A stretch of 64,000 nucleotides of DNA, taken from Patescibacteria group bacterium (GTDB lineage Bacteria > Patescibacteriota > Patescibacteriia > 2-12-FULL-60-25). The stretch is taken from the NCBI GenBank assembly GCA_031082005.1, contig JAVHLR010000001.1:1121251-1185250 (forward strand). Reading direction: 5' to 3'. The notes beneath the pieces are model-generated. The model was given only the letters and a program-made list of their open reading frames with translations, did no database searches and had not been told where the DNA came from. Numbering within the stretch: the stretch's first letter is position 1; each line of letters starts with the position of its first letter. The position numbers and the translations under genes were made by a program. Below are positions 53,487 through 62,841 of this stretch, one piece after another.

Positions 53487-55691
53487 TCACGGAATCTGGT
53501 CGATGTGACCGTTATTGTATGGCTCGCCTTGAGTGTTATTCGGCACGAGCGTGACGCTCAACTCCCCCGCCGAACCATATACTCTAGCTGTCCCGATGGT
53601 CGAACCGCAGCCTCCTTGCTGGCCACAAGATTCGTCACCCCAATAACTTCCGTCTGGCAGGTTCACCTGAAACTCCAGCGGTCCGGTACCGGATGGCACC
53701 GAGAAAATACAGTCGAGCATGCCGTCACCCGACTCGTCATCCGAACAATCAGTCACTTCACCCCACGTACGAGGTTCGACATTCGGCGGCTGCCACCAAG
53801 CCATGAGCTTGATTTCACCCGACATGAGCGGACCGACATAGACGAACCTAACTTGGCCCAAAGAGAGCGTCTGTAGACCGGCATCAGCCAGCGGCTGACA
53901 CTCCTGATCCCCTGTGCAGGTTTCATCTGCGCAATCGATCGATCCGTCGCAATCGTCATCGATCGTATTACTGCAATCTTCGGAATAGCTATGGCACTCT
54001 CCCCAGCTGCAGGACGGAGCCGTACACATCAGATATCCGGCGCTGTTGCAGGAAGTCACGCACGCGCCGCCGATCGCCCCGAGGCGACACATGAATACCT
54101 CGTCGATCTGGCCGTTGCCGTCGTCATCCGAACCGTTACAGGTTTCACTTGTCGAAGACGCTTCAGCCGATGCACCGGCGTCTTGACCGCCGGATGATTC
54201 TTCGGCATCAGCGCCGTAATCCTCCGGATCATCACCGCCACCGCATGTCCCGTCCGAAGGACAAGGCGCAGGCAAGGCACAGTTGAAGATGGAATCGTAG
54301 TCCACGATGTTGGACTCGCGTACTCCGGCCACGACGTCGATGACATCATACGGCACGGACATGATTCGATCCCACGAATATCCGAGTTTCTCATAAATCT
54401 CGCCCGTGCCGATGGGCCGCCGCGTCTGCCACGGCGTGACGATCGAGACCTCACTCTCTTCGTCTGCTTTGATGAGCGTACCCGGACGCAACTGACGGAA
54501 TCCACGCGGCGTATAGCCGACTTCGCGCGACTGGATCTTGGAGGAATCGGTCGTCAACGCTTGGAAGTTGTAGCCCCAGGAATACAGCGCTTCCTGGCGA
54601 ATCACATCGTAGCGCTCCTGCCGGTCGTCGTACGCCATGACGACCGTATGCGTACCAGGTCTCTGGTAGAACGTGACTTTTCCGAGCGACTTGATCTCCG
54701 CCCCGCGCGCGTAGCACTCAAGCTCGTCCTGCGATGCGCGAGCGGCAAGCGAAACATCATAGCGATCTGACGCCAAGACGGTGTTCGGCACCCTAGAGAT
54801 CTCCGTCTCTCCGGTCACCAACCAAAAGGCCCCCTGCTCGTCCTCGAGCATCGACCCTGGCGGGTGATGACGCACTCCGACATCCGGCGTAAGTGCGGGG
54901 TCGCCGTACTTCTTGACCGTATCGATCGGGTCGAACCATTGCGGATGGACGAGTTTCCCCGTCTGCGGGTCCTTGCTGAATTCGCTCCGCGCGGCGTAAC
55001 CGCGGACCCAGTTGCCCACACCGGAACGCGTGTAGGCGGTCGCCGTGAATGCACCCTTGCGGTTGCCCCAGTGGATATGGTGCCAGTCCGTAGTCTTTCC
55101 CGAACCGTACCAATAGTGGCCGATGTGCCCCAAGTACTGCCCACGTCTCACGATCGTGCTGCGTGTCGGGTTACCCGTACGCGCCGCTGGATCGTAGACA
55201 ACCGTCGACTCGCACTGGACGTGTCCGAGCAATGTGGTGAAAGGGCTTCCGTCAGGAAGCTCGTGCTCGAGCACGATTACGCAACCGTAGTAGTCGCTGT
55301 TGCCGCTGCTCGTCGATCCATAGCCCCTAAAGGTCAGGTCAGTCGTTATACGGACAATGCCGTCGGCTGGCGCCACGACCTCCTTGCCATACGACGTACG
55401 TCCGACGAGCGAATCGTGCGCCAGATGATAGCCGTACGCGAGGCACTGCCCGTCCTTGTCGCGGCTCATGCAGATGAGGTCGTTCATGCTGCCGAAACCA
55501 AACCCGAAATCCGATGCGTTGAAATCCTGGATCGGGTACTGGTACGTGCTCGCATACGGCACGCCCGTCTGCTGATCGATCTGCAGAGGTTCTTGTGCCT
55601 CCTCCGACCGACCATCGTCCGGATTGTACTGCGAGCCGCAATTGATGGCTGTGAGCAAACCGAAGACTGCGAATAGGCTTCTCTTTGGCAT
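53487..55691 (-). CDS. M23-type peptidase-like lipoprotein with MopE-like metal repeats
   Basis: 734 residues. The N-terminus MPKRSLFAVFGLLTAINC is a signal peptide whose Cys18 could be a lipidation site, although Asn before the Cys is unusual. Residues ~80-210 form a LytM/M23 domain: H89-A-H-D93, the hydrophobic strand CVIVLEHELPDG, and DWHHIHWG (HxH at 205/207), so the zinc site looks complete. About 500-600 carry CNGSDDDGNGQIDE and CSNTIDDDCDGSIDC, the Asp-rich repeats of the MopE-like metal-binding family. It may cleave or bind cell-wall peptide of itself or a host cell. The ATG is preceded by AGGAG at 8 bases, unlike the housekeeping genes. Confidence 0.8.
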   Translation of the reverse strand: MPKRSLFAVFGLLTAINCGSQYNPDDGRSEEAQEPLQIDQQTGVPYASTYQYPIQDFNASDFGFGFGSMNDLICMSRDKDGQCLAYGYHLAHDSLVGRTSYGKEVVAPADGIVRITTDLTFRGYGSTSSGNSDYYGCVIVLEHELPDGSPFTTLLGHVQCESTVVYDPAARTGNPTRSTIVRRGQYLGHIGHYWYGSGKTTDWHHIHWGNRKGAFTATAYTRSGVGNWVRGYAARSEFSKDPQTGKLVHPQWFDPIDTVKKYGDPALTPDVGVRHHPPGSMLEDEQGAFWLVTGETEISRVPNTVLASDRYDVSLAARASQDELECYARGAEIKSLGKVTFYQRPGTHTVVMAYDDRQERYDVIRQEALYSWGYNFQALTTDSSKIQSREVGYTPRGFRQLRPGTLIKADEESEVSIVTPWQTRRPIGTGEIYEKLGYSWDRIMSVPYDVIDVVAGVRESNIVDYDSIFNCALPAPCPSDGTCGGGDDPEDYGADAEESSGGQDAGASAEASSTSETCNGSDDDGNGQIDEVFMCRLGAIGGACVTSCNSAGYLMCTAPSCSWGECHSYSEDCSNTIDDDCDGSIDCADETCTGDQECQPLADAGLQTLSLGQVRFVYVGPLMSGEIKLMAWWQPPNVEPRTWGEVTDCSDDESGDGMLDCIFSVPSGTGPLEFQVNLPDGSYWGDESCGQQGGCGSTIGTARVYGSAGELSVTLVPNNTQGEPYNNGHIDQIP

Positions 55692-55782
55692 GACACTGAC
55701 TCCTGTTGTGCCCCTGTGGCTTGTCTAAAGGACGTATTTCCCGGATTCCGCCCGCTATGCATCCCGAGCGGAAGAAGGAACG

Positions 55783-56403
55783 TTAGGGCACATTGACTGA
55801 CGATATATAAATTTGCACTTCAGGATGTAGTTCATCTGGCCAAAAAGCCGCATTAGCATCCTGGAGTATCAGAACCGTTGAAGTCCCTGCGATCAATAAA
55901 GCATTACCGCCTTCCAGACCGCCCATAGGCACCAGGTACGCTTCTCGATCTCCGACTTTGACCTGTTTGTTTTCTGGCTTGGCCAGTGCCTGTCTCATCA
56001 TCTTTCCATCGACAATCCTTGATTCCTCGATTATAAGACCAATCTTCTCGTCCTCTATCAGCCGGACCACTGATTCACGCGTGGGCGCCGTACCAGAGAA
56101 GTAAGACATGCTCAGCATCATCTGATCCTGCTGGCGCACAAAAGACCAATTCGGCCCCAAGCTCTGCAACGGCTCACCGTCTTGAAAATGGGCGGACGTA
56201 GGCGCCGGCAATCCTTCGGGGACTTCATTGCTCACATCCGCAGAAGAACTGGCAGCCGATTCCGTGGAATCCGGCACAGCAAAATCGGATTCCGAGAACT
56301 TAGCGGAAAGCGAGATATTCCGCATCAACACGGCTGCGGCCAAAATAACCACACCTGCACCCAAAAGTGACAATTGGACGGTAGAAACTTTGATTTTTTT
56401 CAT
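55783..56403 (-). CDS. Single-pass membrane protein of unknown function
   Basis: 206 residues. A membrane helix near 8-30 (VQLSLLGAGVVILAAAVLM) follows a short Lys-rich start, so most of the protein is probably outside. The rest (ESDFAVPDSTESAASSSADV linker, then GPNWSFVRQQDQMMLSMSYFSG and a beta-rich end HPEVQIYISSVNVP) gives no known fold. It lies directly behind a structured RNA whose end runs into its start codon, so that RNA may be its leader. No family recognised. Confidence 0.7.
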   Translation of the reverse strand: MKKIKVSTVQLSLLGAGVVILAAAVLMRNISLSAKFSESDFAVPDSTESAASSSADVSNEVPEGLPAPTSAHFQDGEPLQSLGPNWSFVRQQDQMMLSMSYFSGTAPTRESVVRLIEDEKIGLIIEESRIVDGKMMRQALAKPENKQVKVGDREAYLVPMGGLEGGNALLIAGTSTVLILQDANAAFWPDELHPEVQIYISSVNVP

Positions 56404-56435
56404 AGAAATATCATTTTACCTGTTTAGGACAACAT

Positions 56436-56731
56436 CGCGAAGAGGCCCGGGACATACCCGCAGTCCGGTCGGCCAGCCTTTTGGGCCAACCTCGTTGCTG
56501 CTGCCTGCGTGCGACCGGGCTTCTATGATCCCCGTCATGGGGAGTTCTGCTTGGTCGCTCGGGGGATATCTGTCCGGCATACACTTCCCTTGGAGCTGAC
56601 ATCATTCCGACGCAGTTGCCGTACCGCATCCGGGGCACAGAACAGGGCCGCTTTATCTCCCTGCCCACGCCTTTCCTTACGAACTCCTCGAGCCTCTTCG
56701 TATGTTATTGGTGCAGGATCATGTGATCCAT
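56436..56731 (-). ncRNA. Candidate structured RNA or leader, closed by a 9-bp helix
   Basis: Reading leftward, CGAAGAGGC (56700-56692) pairs perfectly with GCCTCTTCG (56446-56438), closing a domain of about 265 bases. Inside are CAGGG/CCCTG, CCCC-ATGAC-GGGG, GGTTGGCC-CAAAA-GGCTGGCC within CCGGTCG/CGACCGG, and GATGC/GCGTC. It runs up to the start of the 55783 gene. I looked for RNase P (GAGGAAAGTCC, ACAGAA) and tmRNA ends and did not find them. AAGGAAAGG and CGAGCGACCAAG are only weak echoes of RNase P boxes. Confidence 0.6.
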
Positions 56732-56737
56732 GATTCC

Positions 56738-56766
56738 AGCTTAAGCCCCATTGCATGGAGGGTCAA
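56738..56766 (-). promoter_or_regulatory. Promoter of the 56.6-kb RNA
   Basis: TTGACC (56766-56761), 17 bases, TAAGCT (56743-56738). Start near 56731. Confidence 0.6.
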
Positions 56767-56772
56767 AGATTC

Positions 56773-56865
56773 TGTTTGTCAGCGCTGACAAACAATTCGC
56801 ACCTTCTTTTTCCCCGCGACAAACAATCGAATCATCCGCCAAAAAGCTGTCAGCGCGTCCTGACA
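56773..56865 (-). promoter_or_regulatory. 22-bp palindrome and a second TGTCAG/CTGACA site
   Basis: TGTTTGTCAGC-GCTGACAAACA (56773-56794) is a perfect 22-bp palindrome ending seven bases upstream of the -35 box. TGTCAG-N6-CTGACA recurs at 56848-56865 near the end of comEC. The pair looks like a two-site operator for a dimeric regulator. Confidence 0.65.
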
Positions 56866-56867
56866 AT

Positions 56868-58361
56868 CTATTTTTCACCGACAGCTTTTTCCACAAGGCT
56901 CAACGCAGAATCAGACTGCTTGGACAGTAGCCGCGCCATTTGGAGAAGGCAGAGATACGTCGCCGCCATCAGATAAAAATCCAAATTTTCGACTTTAAGA
57001 TCCAGCCAAGGCAACAATCGGCTATAATCCGAAATTTTTATGATGAACCCCGCCATACCCTGCGCTGGCGCGACGATAAACGCATATCCCGGGAGGCTCC
57101 CATACGATGCCGCGATAGCTCCGAACAGCATCAACCAAGGCACAAACGGCAAGACAATCGCGTTCGTGATTATTCCCAACAACGTCATCCGACCGAAAGC
57201 CCAAGCCAGGTACGGCAGAGTCATGATCGTCGCACCCAAAGTGACCGCCACGCTTTCGCGCAAACCCAATACTTCCGGTATCCAGTGCAAGCGCTTTTCC
57301 AAAAGAGGCGACCAAACCATCAAACCCAAAGTCGCCAAGAACGATAAGGCGAACCCCGCGTCAAAACACAGCAACCACGGATTGAGCAGATTGAGTGCGC
57401 AAGCAGCGACCAACAATATTCTCCAGACAGAAGGCAGCCGTCCACACGCTCGTGCCGATATCACCAACCAACCCATCAAGGCAGCACGTAAGACAGAAGC
57501 CGAAAAACCCACGAACACCACAAAAGCTGCTATGCCCACAGTCACGAACCAAAACGCTCGTCGACGATCCACTCCGAGCGATAATACGACTGCCATGATT
57601 ACGCTGACCACGATAGTGACATTGGAACCGGAGACGGCGATGATATGCATCAAGCCAGCGCTGCGAAAATTCTCCAACCGTTCCGCCGAAAACGACTGTT
57701 CGCCATACAGCACGCCAGCGGTCAGTGCAGCCTCATCTCGTCCCATGGTCGAGTTTATCCGTGCAGTCAGCATCTGACGCCAGACGCCGAACATCATCTG
57801 GATATATCGCCGCTTGTCCGTACCTATGCGCTGTAAATCCCAAACATCAGAGCATTGGGCAAACACGCCCTTCCGCGCTTCGTAAACGCGTTGATCGATG
57901 TTCGACGGAAAAGTAGCCACGGGACGTAATCTACAGCCGAACTCCAACATCTCTCCGACCCGAAATCCCGCCCTGCCTTTCAGATGCAGCCTGGAACCTT
58001 GTCCCCGCACATCTCTTTCGGCAACCCGCCGTACATCCACGATCAGATCCCCTTGATTGACCGCCACTACCGTCCCTGTAACCGCAACCTCTTGTCCCAT
58101 CCAATACACCAATCCGTGCTTGTCGTCAGGCAAACTCACATCAAAACGCCAAAACCCGATAAAAAATGCCGATACAAACAAAAACACCAACCGAATCTTT
58201 CCTCGGCTCAAAGCCGCCATCAGTATGACCGTCAACGCGACAAAAACCGACCAAGCGAACTTTTCAAACGCAAATCCGGAGTGCACAGCCACGCCAAGCA
58301 AGAACGAACTCAACAATAGGCCGCTTAAACGATTGCGCTCAAAAAAATGTGATAGCCCCAT
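56868..58361 (-). CDS. comEC: ComEC/Rec2 DNA-uptake channel protein without MBL domain
   Basis: 497 residues. ComEC is the inner-membrane channel for single-stranded DNA during natural uptake. After three hydrophobic segments comes an OB-like soluble part (EVAVTGTVVAVNQGDLIVDVRRV). The Competence domain then shows ALTAGVLYGEQSFSAERLENFRSAGLMHIIAVSGSNVTIVV, with the family's G--L-G and HI-AVSG-N motifs, and about eight membrane helices. The C-terminal MBL nuclease domain of long ComEC proteins is absent, which is usual for the short form. The gene ends at the operator-like palindromes. Confidence 0.9.
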   Translation of the reverse strand: MGLSHFFERNRLSGLLLSSFLLGVAVHSGFAFEKFAWSVFVALTVILMAALSRGKIRLVFLFVSAFFIGFWRFDVSLPDDKHGLVYWMGQEVAVTGTVVAVNQGDLIVDVRRVAERDVRGQGSRLHLKGRAGFRVGEMLEFGCRLRPVATFPSNIDQRVYEARKGVFAQCSDVWDLQRIGTDKRRYIQMMFGVWRQMLTARINSTMGRDEAALTAGVLYGEQSFSAERLENFRSAGLMHIIAVSGSNVTIVVSVIMAVVLSLGVDRRRAFWFVTVGIAAFVVFVGFSASVLRAALMGWLVISARACGRLPSVWRILLVAACALNLLNPWLLCFDAGFALSFLATLGLMVWSPLLEKRLHWIPEVLGLRESVAVTLGATIMTLPYLAWAFGRMTLLGIITNAIVLPFVPWLMLFGAIAASYGSLPGYAFIVAPAQGMAGFIIKISDYSRLLPWLDLKVENLDFYLMAATYLCLLQMARLLSKQSDSALSLVEKAVGEK

Positions 58362-58408
58362 ATTCCAGAGCTACCACATCTACGTTTTTTATTTAACTCC
58401 CCAGCCAA

Positions 58409-59695
58409 TCATCCTCTCCCGATCCTCAAATACCTGAATCCACAACCTTCAGCCGCCGCTTGGTCAAGCAGATTACGCGCATCCATGATCAGATTGCCCG
58501 CCATGGATTGCTTAAGTCTCTCCAAATCCAAAGTCCTGAATTCTTCCCATTCCGTAGCGATCACGATTGCAAGCGCTCCTTCTGCCGCCTCGAATATCGA
58601 CGCAGCGTGCGGTACATCAAACCCATGAGACGATAACACCACTCTCGCTTCCGGATCATAGACCGTGACATCAGCACCCCGTTCCACGCAATGACGGATG
58701 ATGTCTATCGCCGGAGATTCACGCGTATCGTCCGTATTACCCTTGAACGCAACACCGAATATGCCTATTTTCTTGCCTCGTAAATCTCCCAGTTCCGTCT
58801 CCAGACGCGAGACTACCCGCGACCGAGCCAATTTATTCATCGCCAAGGCAGCGTTGACTACCGGCATAGGATGCCCTTTTTCTTCACCCAGCTTCAAAAA
58901 GGCTTTGACATCTTTGGGGAAGCAACTTCCGCCCCAACCGGGGCCTGCCTTCAAAAACTCTTTCCCGATCCGAGGGTCGCTCCCCATCCCGGTCGCCACA
59001 GCATCCACATCCGCTCCAACAGCCTCACACAGATGCGCGACTTCGTTGATGAAACTGATTTTAGTGGCCAAAAATGCGTTCGAGGCGTATTTGGTCAGCT
59101 CTGCGCTGCGTTCGTCCATCACGATCTTCGGACAATCGATGTGTGCGTACAGCCTCCGCATCACATCCGCTGCCCGCTCCGAACCCGTGCCGATGACTAT
59201 CCTCGCGGGCTTCAAAAAATCGAACACCGCGTGACCCTCGCGCAAAAATTCAGGGTTGGATACCACGTCAAAATCCGTATCCGTGACTTGACGCATCAAC
59301 TCCGCGACGCGTTCTGATGTACCGACCGGGACCGTGCTTTTGTCGGCTATCACTGCATATCCGGATAGGTGTTCTCCGATCATCCTGGCGGCTGCATCTA
59401 CATAGCTCATGTCCACGGAGCCATCAGGCGCCGAAGGCGTACCGACCGCGATGGAAATCACTTCAGCCCCCGGAACCCCGACAGAAAAAGAAGTCGTGAA
59501 CTTCAACCTTCCGGCTTGGTAATTGCGTTTCACCAGCTCCTCAAGACCAGGCTCGTAAATCGGCATCACGCCGTTCTCAAGCTTGGAGATCTTCTCGGCA
59601 TCCGTATCGATACACACTACTTCGTGCCCCAAGTCGGCCAGGCAAGCGCCTGACACTAACCCGACATATCCCGTTCCGATGATTGCGACTTTCAT
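58409..59695 (-). CDS. UDP-glucose/GDP-mannose dehydrogenase family protein
   Basis: 428 residues. These enzymes oxidise a UDP-hexose to the uronic acid with two NAD per turn. The N-terminal Rossmann start KVAIIGTGYVGLVSGACLADLGHEV, the STVPVGTSERV loop, the long helix with FINEVAHLCEAVGAD, the catalytic Cys in GPGWGGSCFPKDVKAFL and the C-terminal GVAFKGNTDDTRESPAIDI are all present. The likely substrate is UDP-glucose, which would feed surface glycan synthesis; UDP-N-acetylsugar forms cannot be excluded. It lies three bases after the 138-residue gene, in an operon with leuS upstream. Confidence 0.92.
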   Translation of the reverse strand: MKVAIIGTGYVGLVSGACLADLGHEVVCIDTDAEKISKLENGVMPIYEPGLEELVKRNYQAGRLKFTTSFSVGVPGAEVISIAVGTPSAPDGSVDMSYVDAAARMIGEHLSGYAVIADKSTVPVGTSERVAELMRQVTDTDFDVVSNPEFLREGHAVFDFLKPARIVIGTGSERAADVMRRLYAHIDCPKIVMDERSAELTKYASNAFLATKISFINEVAHLCEAVGADVDAVATGMGSDPRIGKEFLKAGPGWGGSCFPKDVKAFLKLGEEKGHPMPVVNAALAMNKLARSRVVSRLETELGDLRGKKIGIFGVAFKGNTDDTRESPAIDIIRHCVERGADVTVYDPEARVVLSSHGFDVPHAASIFEAAEGALAIVIATEWEEFRTLDLERLKQSMAGNLIMDARNLLDQAAAEGCGFRYLRIGRG

Positions 59696-59698
59696 AGT

Positions 59699-60115
59699 TC
59701 AACGTTGGTTCTTTCTGCTGATTTTCACGGCCGCCAAAAAAAATTCGCGCATGACTTCCGGGGTAAAATGACGCGTCCTGGGCGGAATGCCGGAAGCGAT
59801 GGACTCTTCCACTTCAGCCAGCTCCTGCATGTATGCAGGCACTTCATTTTTCTTCAGCTTTGGGAACTTTTCTTTTATAAATCCTGCGTTCGAGATGCGA
59901 TACGCCTTCTTTTCGAACGGAGCTTCGCACGTCCGCATATCTTGACACAGGCTACGTAGCTCGCTCAATTCCGCTTCAGCCCAAACGACTTCACCCGGTC
60001 CTTCATCCTCTTCATCCTCGATCCCGCTGGCAAAGCCGATATTAATCTCCTCCGGCACGACATCGACCGCTTTCTTCTTTCCTGCTTTTGGCATTTCACC
60101 AGACATTCCGAACAT
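59699..60115 (-). CDS. Unknown acidic/helical protein
   Basis: 138 residues, no signal peptide. The first third is Lys- then Glu/Asp-rich (KAGKKKAVDVV, DEEDEGPGEV); the rest is helical (AELSELRSLCQDMRTCEAP, EVPAYMQELAEVEESIAS). Two close Cys (LCQDMRTCEA) could bind something. It sits five bases after leuS and three bases before the sugar dehydrogenase gene, so all three are co-transcribed. I recognise no family. Confidence 0.7.
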   Translation of the reverse strand: MFGMSGEMPKAGKKKAVDVVPEEINIGFASGIEDEEDEGPGEVVWAEAELSELRSLCQDMRTCEAPFEKKAYRISNAGFIKEKFPKLKKNEVPAYMQELAEVEESIASGIPPRTRHFTPEVMREFFLAAVKISRKNQR

Positions 60116-60120
60116 ATTTT

Positions 60121-62709
60121 TTAGACCGAGATGCTCACCAACCTACCTTTTACATATACAATCTTCTGCGGCTCCTTGCCCACAAGGAAAGCCTGCACCT
60201 TTTCAGAAGCCAAGGCGATAGCTTTCGCCTCCTCTTCCGAGATATCCGCCGACACTTCCATCTTATCGCGCACCTTTCCGTTCACCTGCACCACCATCTC
60301 GAACGTCGCAGACATGCATTTGGCTGGATCGTATTGCGGCCACGGTTCTCGATGGATCGAAGTCGTGTGACCCAATTTATGCCACAGCTCATCAGACAGA
60401 TGCGGAGCGAAGGGCGCGAAAATTTTCAAGAACCCTTCAGACATTTCTTTTGGCATAAAATCCGCCGTTGTTCCGAACTTCTCGAATGCCTTATTGGACA
60501 AAATCATCAACGCGGAAACAGCTGTATTGAATTTCATCCCTTCGATGTCGTTTGAGACCTTCTTTACCGTTTGGTTATACAAGACCACCAAGTCTTCATC
60601 TGTCTTTTCCGGGGAGATGAAATAGTTTTTCTCAATAGCTGAATCATACGAAACAAAAATCTTCTCCAAAAACCGCTTCACTCCCTCAATCCCATGCGTA
60701 TCCCAAGGCGCATCCTGGTCGAAAGGCCCAATGAACATCTGATAGACGCGGAACACGTCCGCGCCGTATTCTTTGACCACGTCATCCGGATTCACGACAT
60801 TACCTTTAGATTTGGACATTTTAATGCCGCCTTCACCCAAAATTAGCGCATGCGAGCGACGTTTAGCATATGGTTCTGAACTGCATTCGTGAGGTACAAG
60901 ACCCAAATCCCACATGAACTTATACCAAAAGCGTGAATACAAAAGATGCAGAGTAGTATGCTCCATACCTCCGTTATACAGATCCACGGGCATCCAGAAT
61001 TTCAATTTCTCCGGATCCGCGAAAGCCTTATCGTTATGCGGATCGCAATAGCGCATGAAATACCACGATGAGCCCGCCCAGTTCGGCATCGTATCCGTCT
61101 CGCGTTCCGCCGAGCCGCCGCACTGCGGACAGGTCGTCTCGACCCAATCGCGAATCGCAGCCAACGGAGATTCTCCGGTATCCGACGGTTCATATTTTTC
61201 CACGTCCGGCAAAGTCACAGGCAGTTGGTCTTCTGGAATCGGCACCCAGCCGCACTTCTGGCACTTCACCAACGGGATCGGTTCGCCCCAATAACGCTGA
61301 CGCGAAAACACCCAATCCCGCAATTTGTAGGTTATAGCTCCGCGTCCACAACCGTTCTGCGCCAACCACTCGATCATCTTAGCCTTCGCCTCATCTGTCG
61401 CTAAACCGTTCAAGATCCCCGAATTGAAAGCTACCCCTAGACTCGTAAAAGGCAAACCACGTGTCTCATCTCCTTCTGCCGCCGCGACTACCTGGACGAT
61501 AGGCAAACCGAACTTCTGCGCGAACTCGAAATCGCGTTCATCGTGCGCCGGTACGGCCATGATCGCCCCTGTCCCATATCCGGCCAAGACATAATCCGCG
61601 ATCCATACCGGGATCTTCTCGTTATTCGCCGGATTGATCGCCATCAAGCCCTTCAGGGCGACACCTGTCTTCTCTTTATTCTCCTGACGCTGCAGTTCGC
61701 TCATCCCTCTGGCTTGGGTCTTATACGTCTCGACCTCTGTCACGTTCTCGATCAAACCGCCCTCAATCCATCGCGCCACCATCTCGTGTTCCGGCGCCAA
61801 CACCATGTATGTCGCTCCGAACAATGTATCAGGGCGAGTAGTAAAGACCGCTAGCTTGTCAGGCAACAGACCTGAACCTGCCGTTACGTCAAAATCCACA
61901 TACGCCCCCTCGCTCCGACCGATCCAATTGATCTGCTGGGCTTTTATCTTTTCCAGGTAATCCACTCCAACCAAATCGTCCAGCAGACGTTGCGCATAGG
62001 CGGTGATGCGTATCATCCACTGCTCCTTAGTCCGCTGTTCCACGGTCGTGCCGCATCTTTCGCACACTCCGCCGATCGCCTCTTCATTCGCTAACCCTAT
62101 TTTGCAGCTCGGACACCAGTTGATTTTCGTCGCAGTCTTGAAAGCCATGCGCTTTTCATCGCGAAATCGTTTCGTAGCCTCTTCTCCCTGCTCCGCGACA
62201 GACTGTGGGATAGCCAACAGGTCTATCGGCTTCGCACGGCCCTCCACGGCATCAAAATATGAACCGTAAAATTTGAGGAACATCCACTGTGTCCACTTAT
62301 AATATTCCGGATCAGTCGTATTTATCTCGCGCGACCAATCAAAACCGATACCGAGAGACTTTATTTGACGCGTAAAGTTCGCCACGTTCTTGGCCGTCGC
62401 ATCAGCCGGTCTAATCTTGTGTTTGATCGCAAAATTCTCGGTCGGCAAACCAAAAGCATCCCAACCGATCGGGTACAGCACATCCTTTCCCTCCATCCGC
62501 TTCTTCCGCGTCATCAGATCAATAGCGATATATGAGCGAGGATGCCCTACATGCAATCCTTCGCCAGACGGATACGGGAACTCGATCAGGCCATAAAACT
62601 TTTTCGATTTTTCCGCCGCAGGCAAATCTTCCGCCCGATACGTCCCCTCTTTGTCCCAATGCTCCTGCCACTTTTTCTCTATCTCTTGGAATGGATATAT
62701 TGATGCCAT
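60121..62709 (-). CDS. leuS: Leucyl-tRNA synthetase
   Basis: 862 residues from the ATG at 62709 (MASIYPFQEIEKKWQEHWDKEGTYR); the track start at 62778 adds a non-family extension. LeuRS charges tRNA-Leu in the cytoplasm. The HIGH motif reads HVGH in YPSGEGLHVGHPRSY, and KMSKSKGN is intact. The CP1 editing domain is present (FTTRPDTLFGATYMVLAPEH, GTGAIMAVPAHDERDFEFA). A zinc-like CQKCGW and CPQCGG are seen. No T-box leader is visible; TTGAAT-17-TAGCGT may be a promoter. There is no Shine-Dalgarno sequence. Confidence 0.97.
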   Translation of the reverse strand: MASIYPFQEIEKKWQEHWDKEGTYRAEDLPAAEKSKKFYGLIEFPYPSGEGLHVGHPRSYIAIDLMTRKKRMEGKDVLYPIGWDAFGLPTENFAIKHKIRPADATAKNVANFTRQIKSLGIGFDWSREINTTDPEYYKWTQWMFLKFYGSYFDAVEGRAKPIDLLAIPQSVAEQGEEATKRFRDEKRMAFKTATKINWCPSCKIGLANEEAIGGVCERCGTTVEQRTKEQWMIRITAYAQRLLDDLVGVDYLEKIKAQQINWIGRSEGAYVDFDVTAGSGLLPDKLAVFTTRPDTLFGATYMVLAPEHEMVARWIEGGLIENVTEVETYKTQARGMSELQRQENKEKTGVALKGLMAINPANNEKIPVWIADYVLAGYGTGAIMAVPAHDERDFEFAQKFGLPIVQVVAAAEGDETRGLPFTSLGVAFNSGILNGLATDEAKAKMIEWLAQNGCGRGAITYKLRDWVFSRQRYWGEPIPLVKCQKCGWVPIPEDQLPVTLPDVEKYEPSDTGESPLAAIRDWVETTCPQCGGSAERETDTMPNWAGSSWYFMRYCDPHNDKAFADPEKLKFWMPVDLYNGGMEHTTLHLLYSRFWYKFMWDLGLVPHECSSEPYAKRRSHALILGEGGIKMSKSKGNVVNPDDVVKEYGADVFRVYQMFIGPFDQDAPWDTHGIEGVKRFLEKIFVSYDSAIEKNYFISPEKTDEDLVVLYNQTVKKVSNDIEGMKFNTAVSALMILSNKAFEKFGTTADFMPKEMSEGFLKIFAPFAPHLSDELWHKLGHTTSIHREPWPQYDPAKCMSATFEMVVQVNGKVRDKMEVSADISEEEAKAIALASEKVQAFLVGKEPQKIVYVKGRLVSISV

Positions 62710-62841
62710 AGCGCTAACTACGCTATCAATTCGGGGGGAAATATTCAAATCGAAAAACCGCACTCCAATGTATCCCAATGCTCGAAGCTCGAACTGCGGT
62801 CAAAATAGTATTCAACCCAGCCGCTACTGCTGACTGGAGAC

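Noticed and set aside
56436-56731. RNase P RNA
   Set aside because: The CR-I box GAGGAAAGTCC and CR-V ACAGAA were not found near the closing helix; only weak look-alikes, so left as unassigned.
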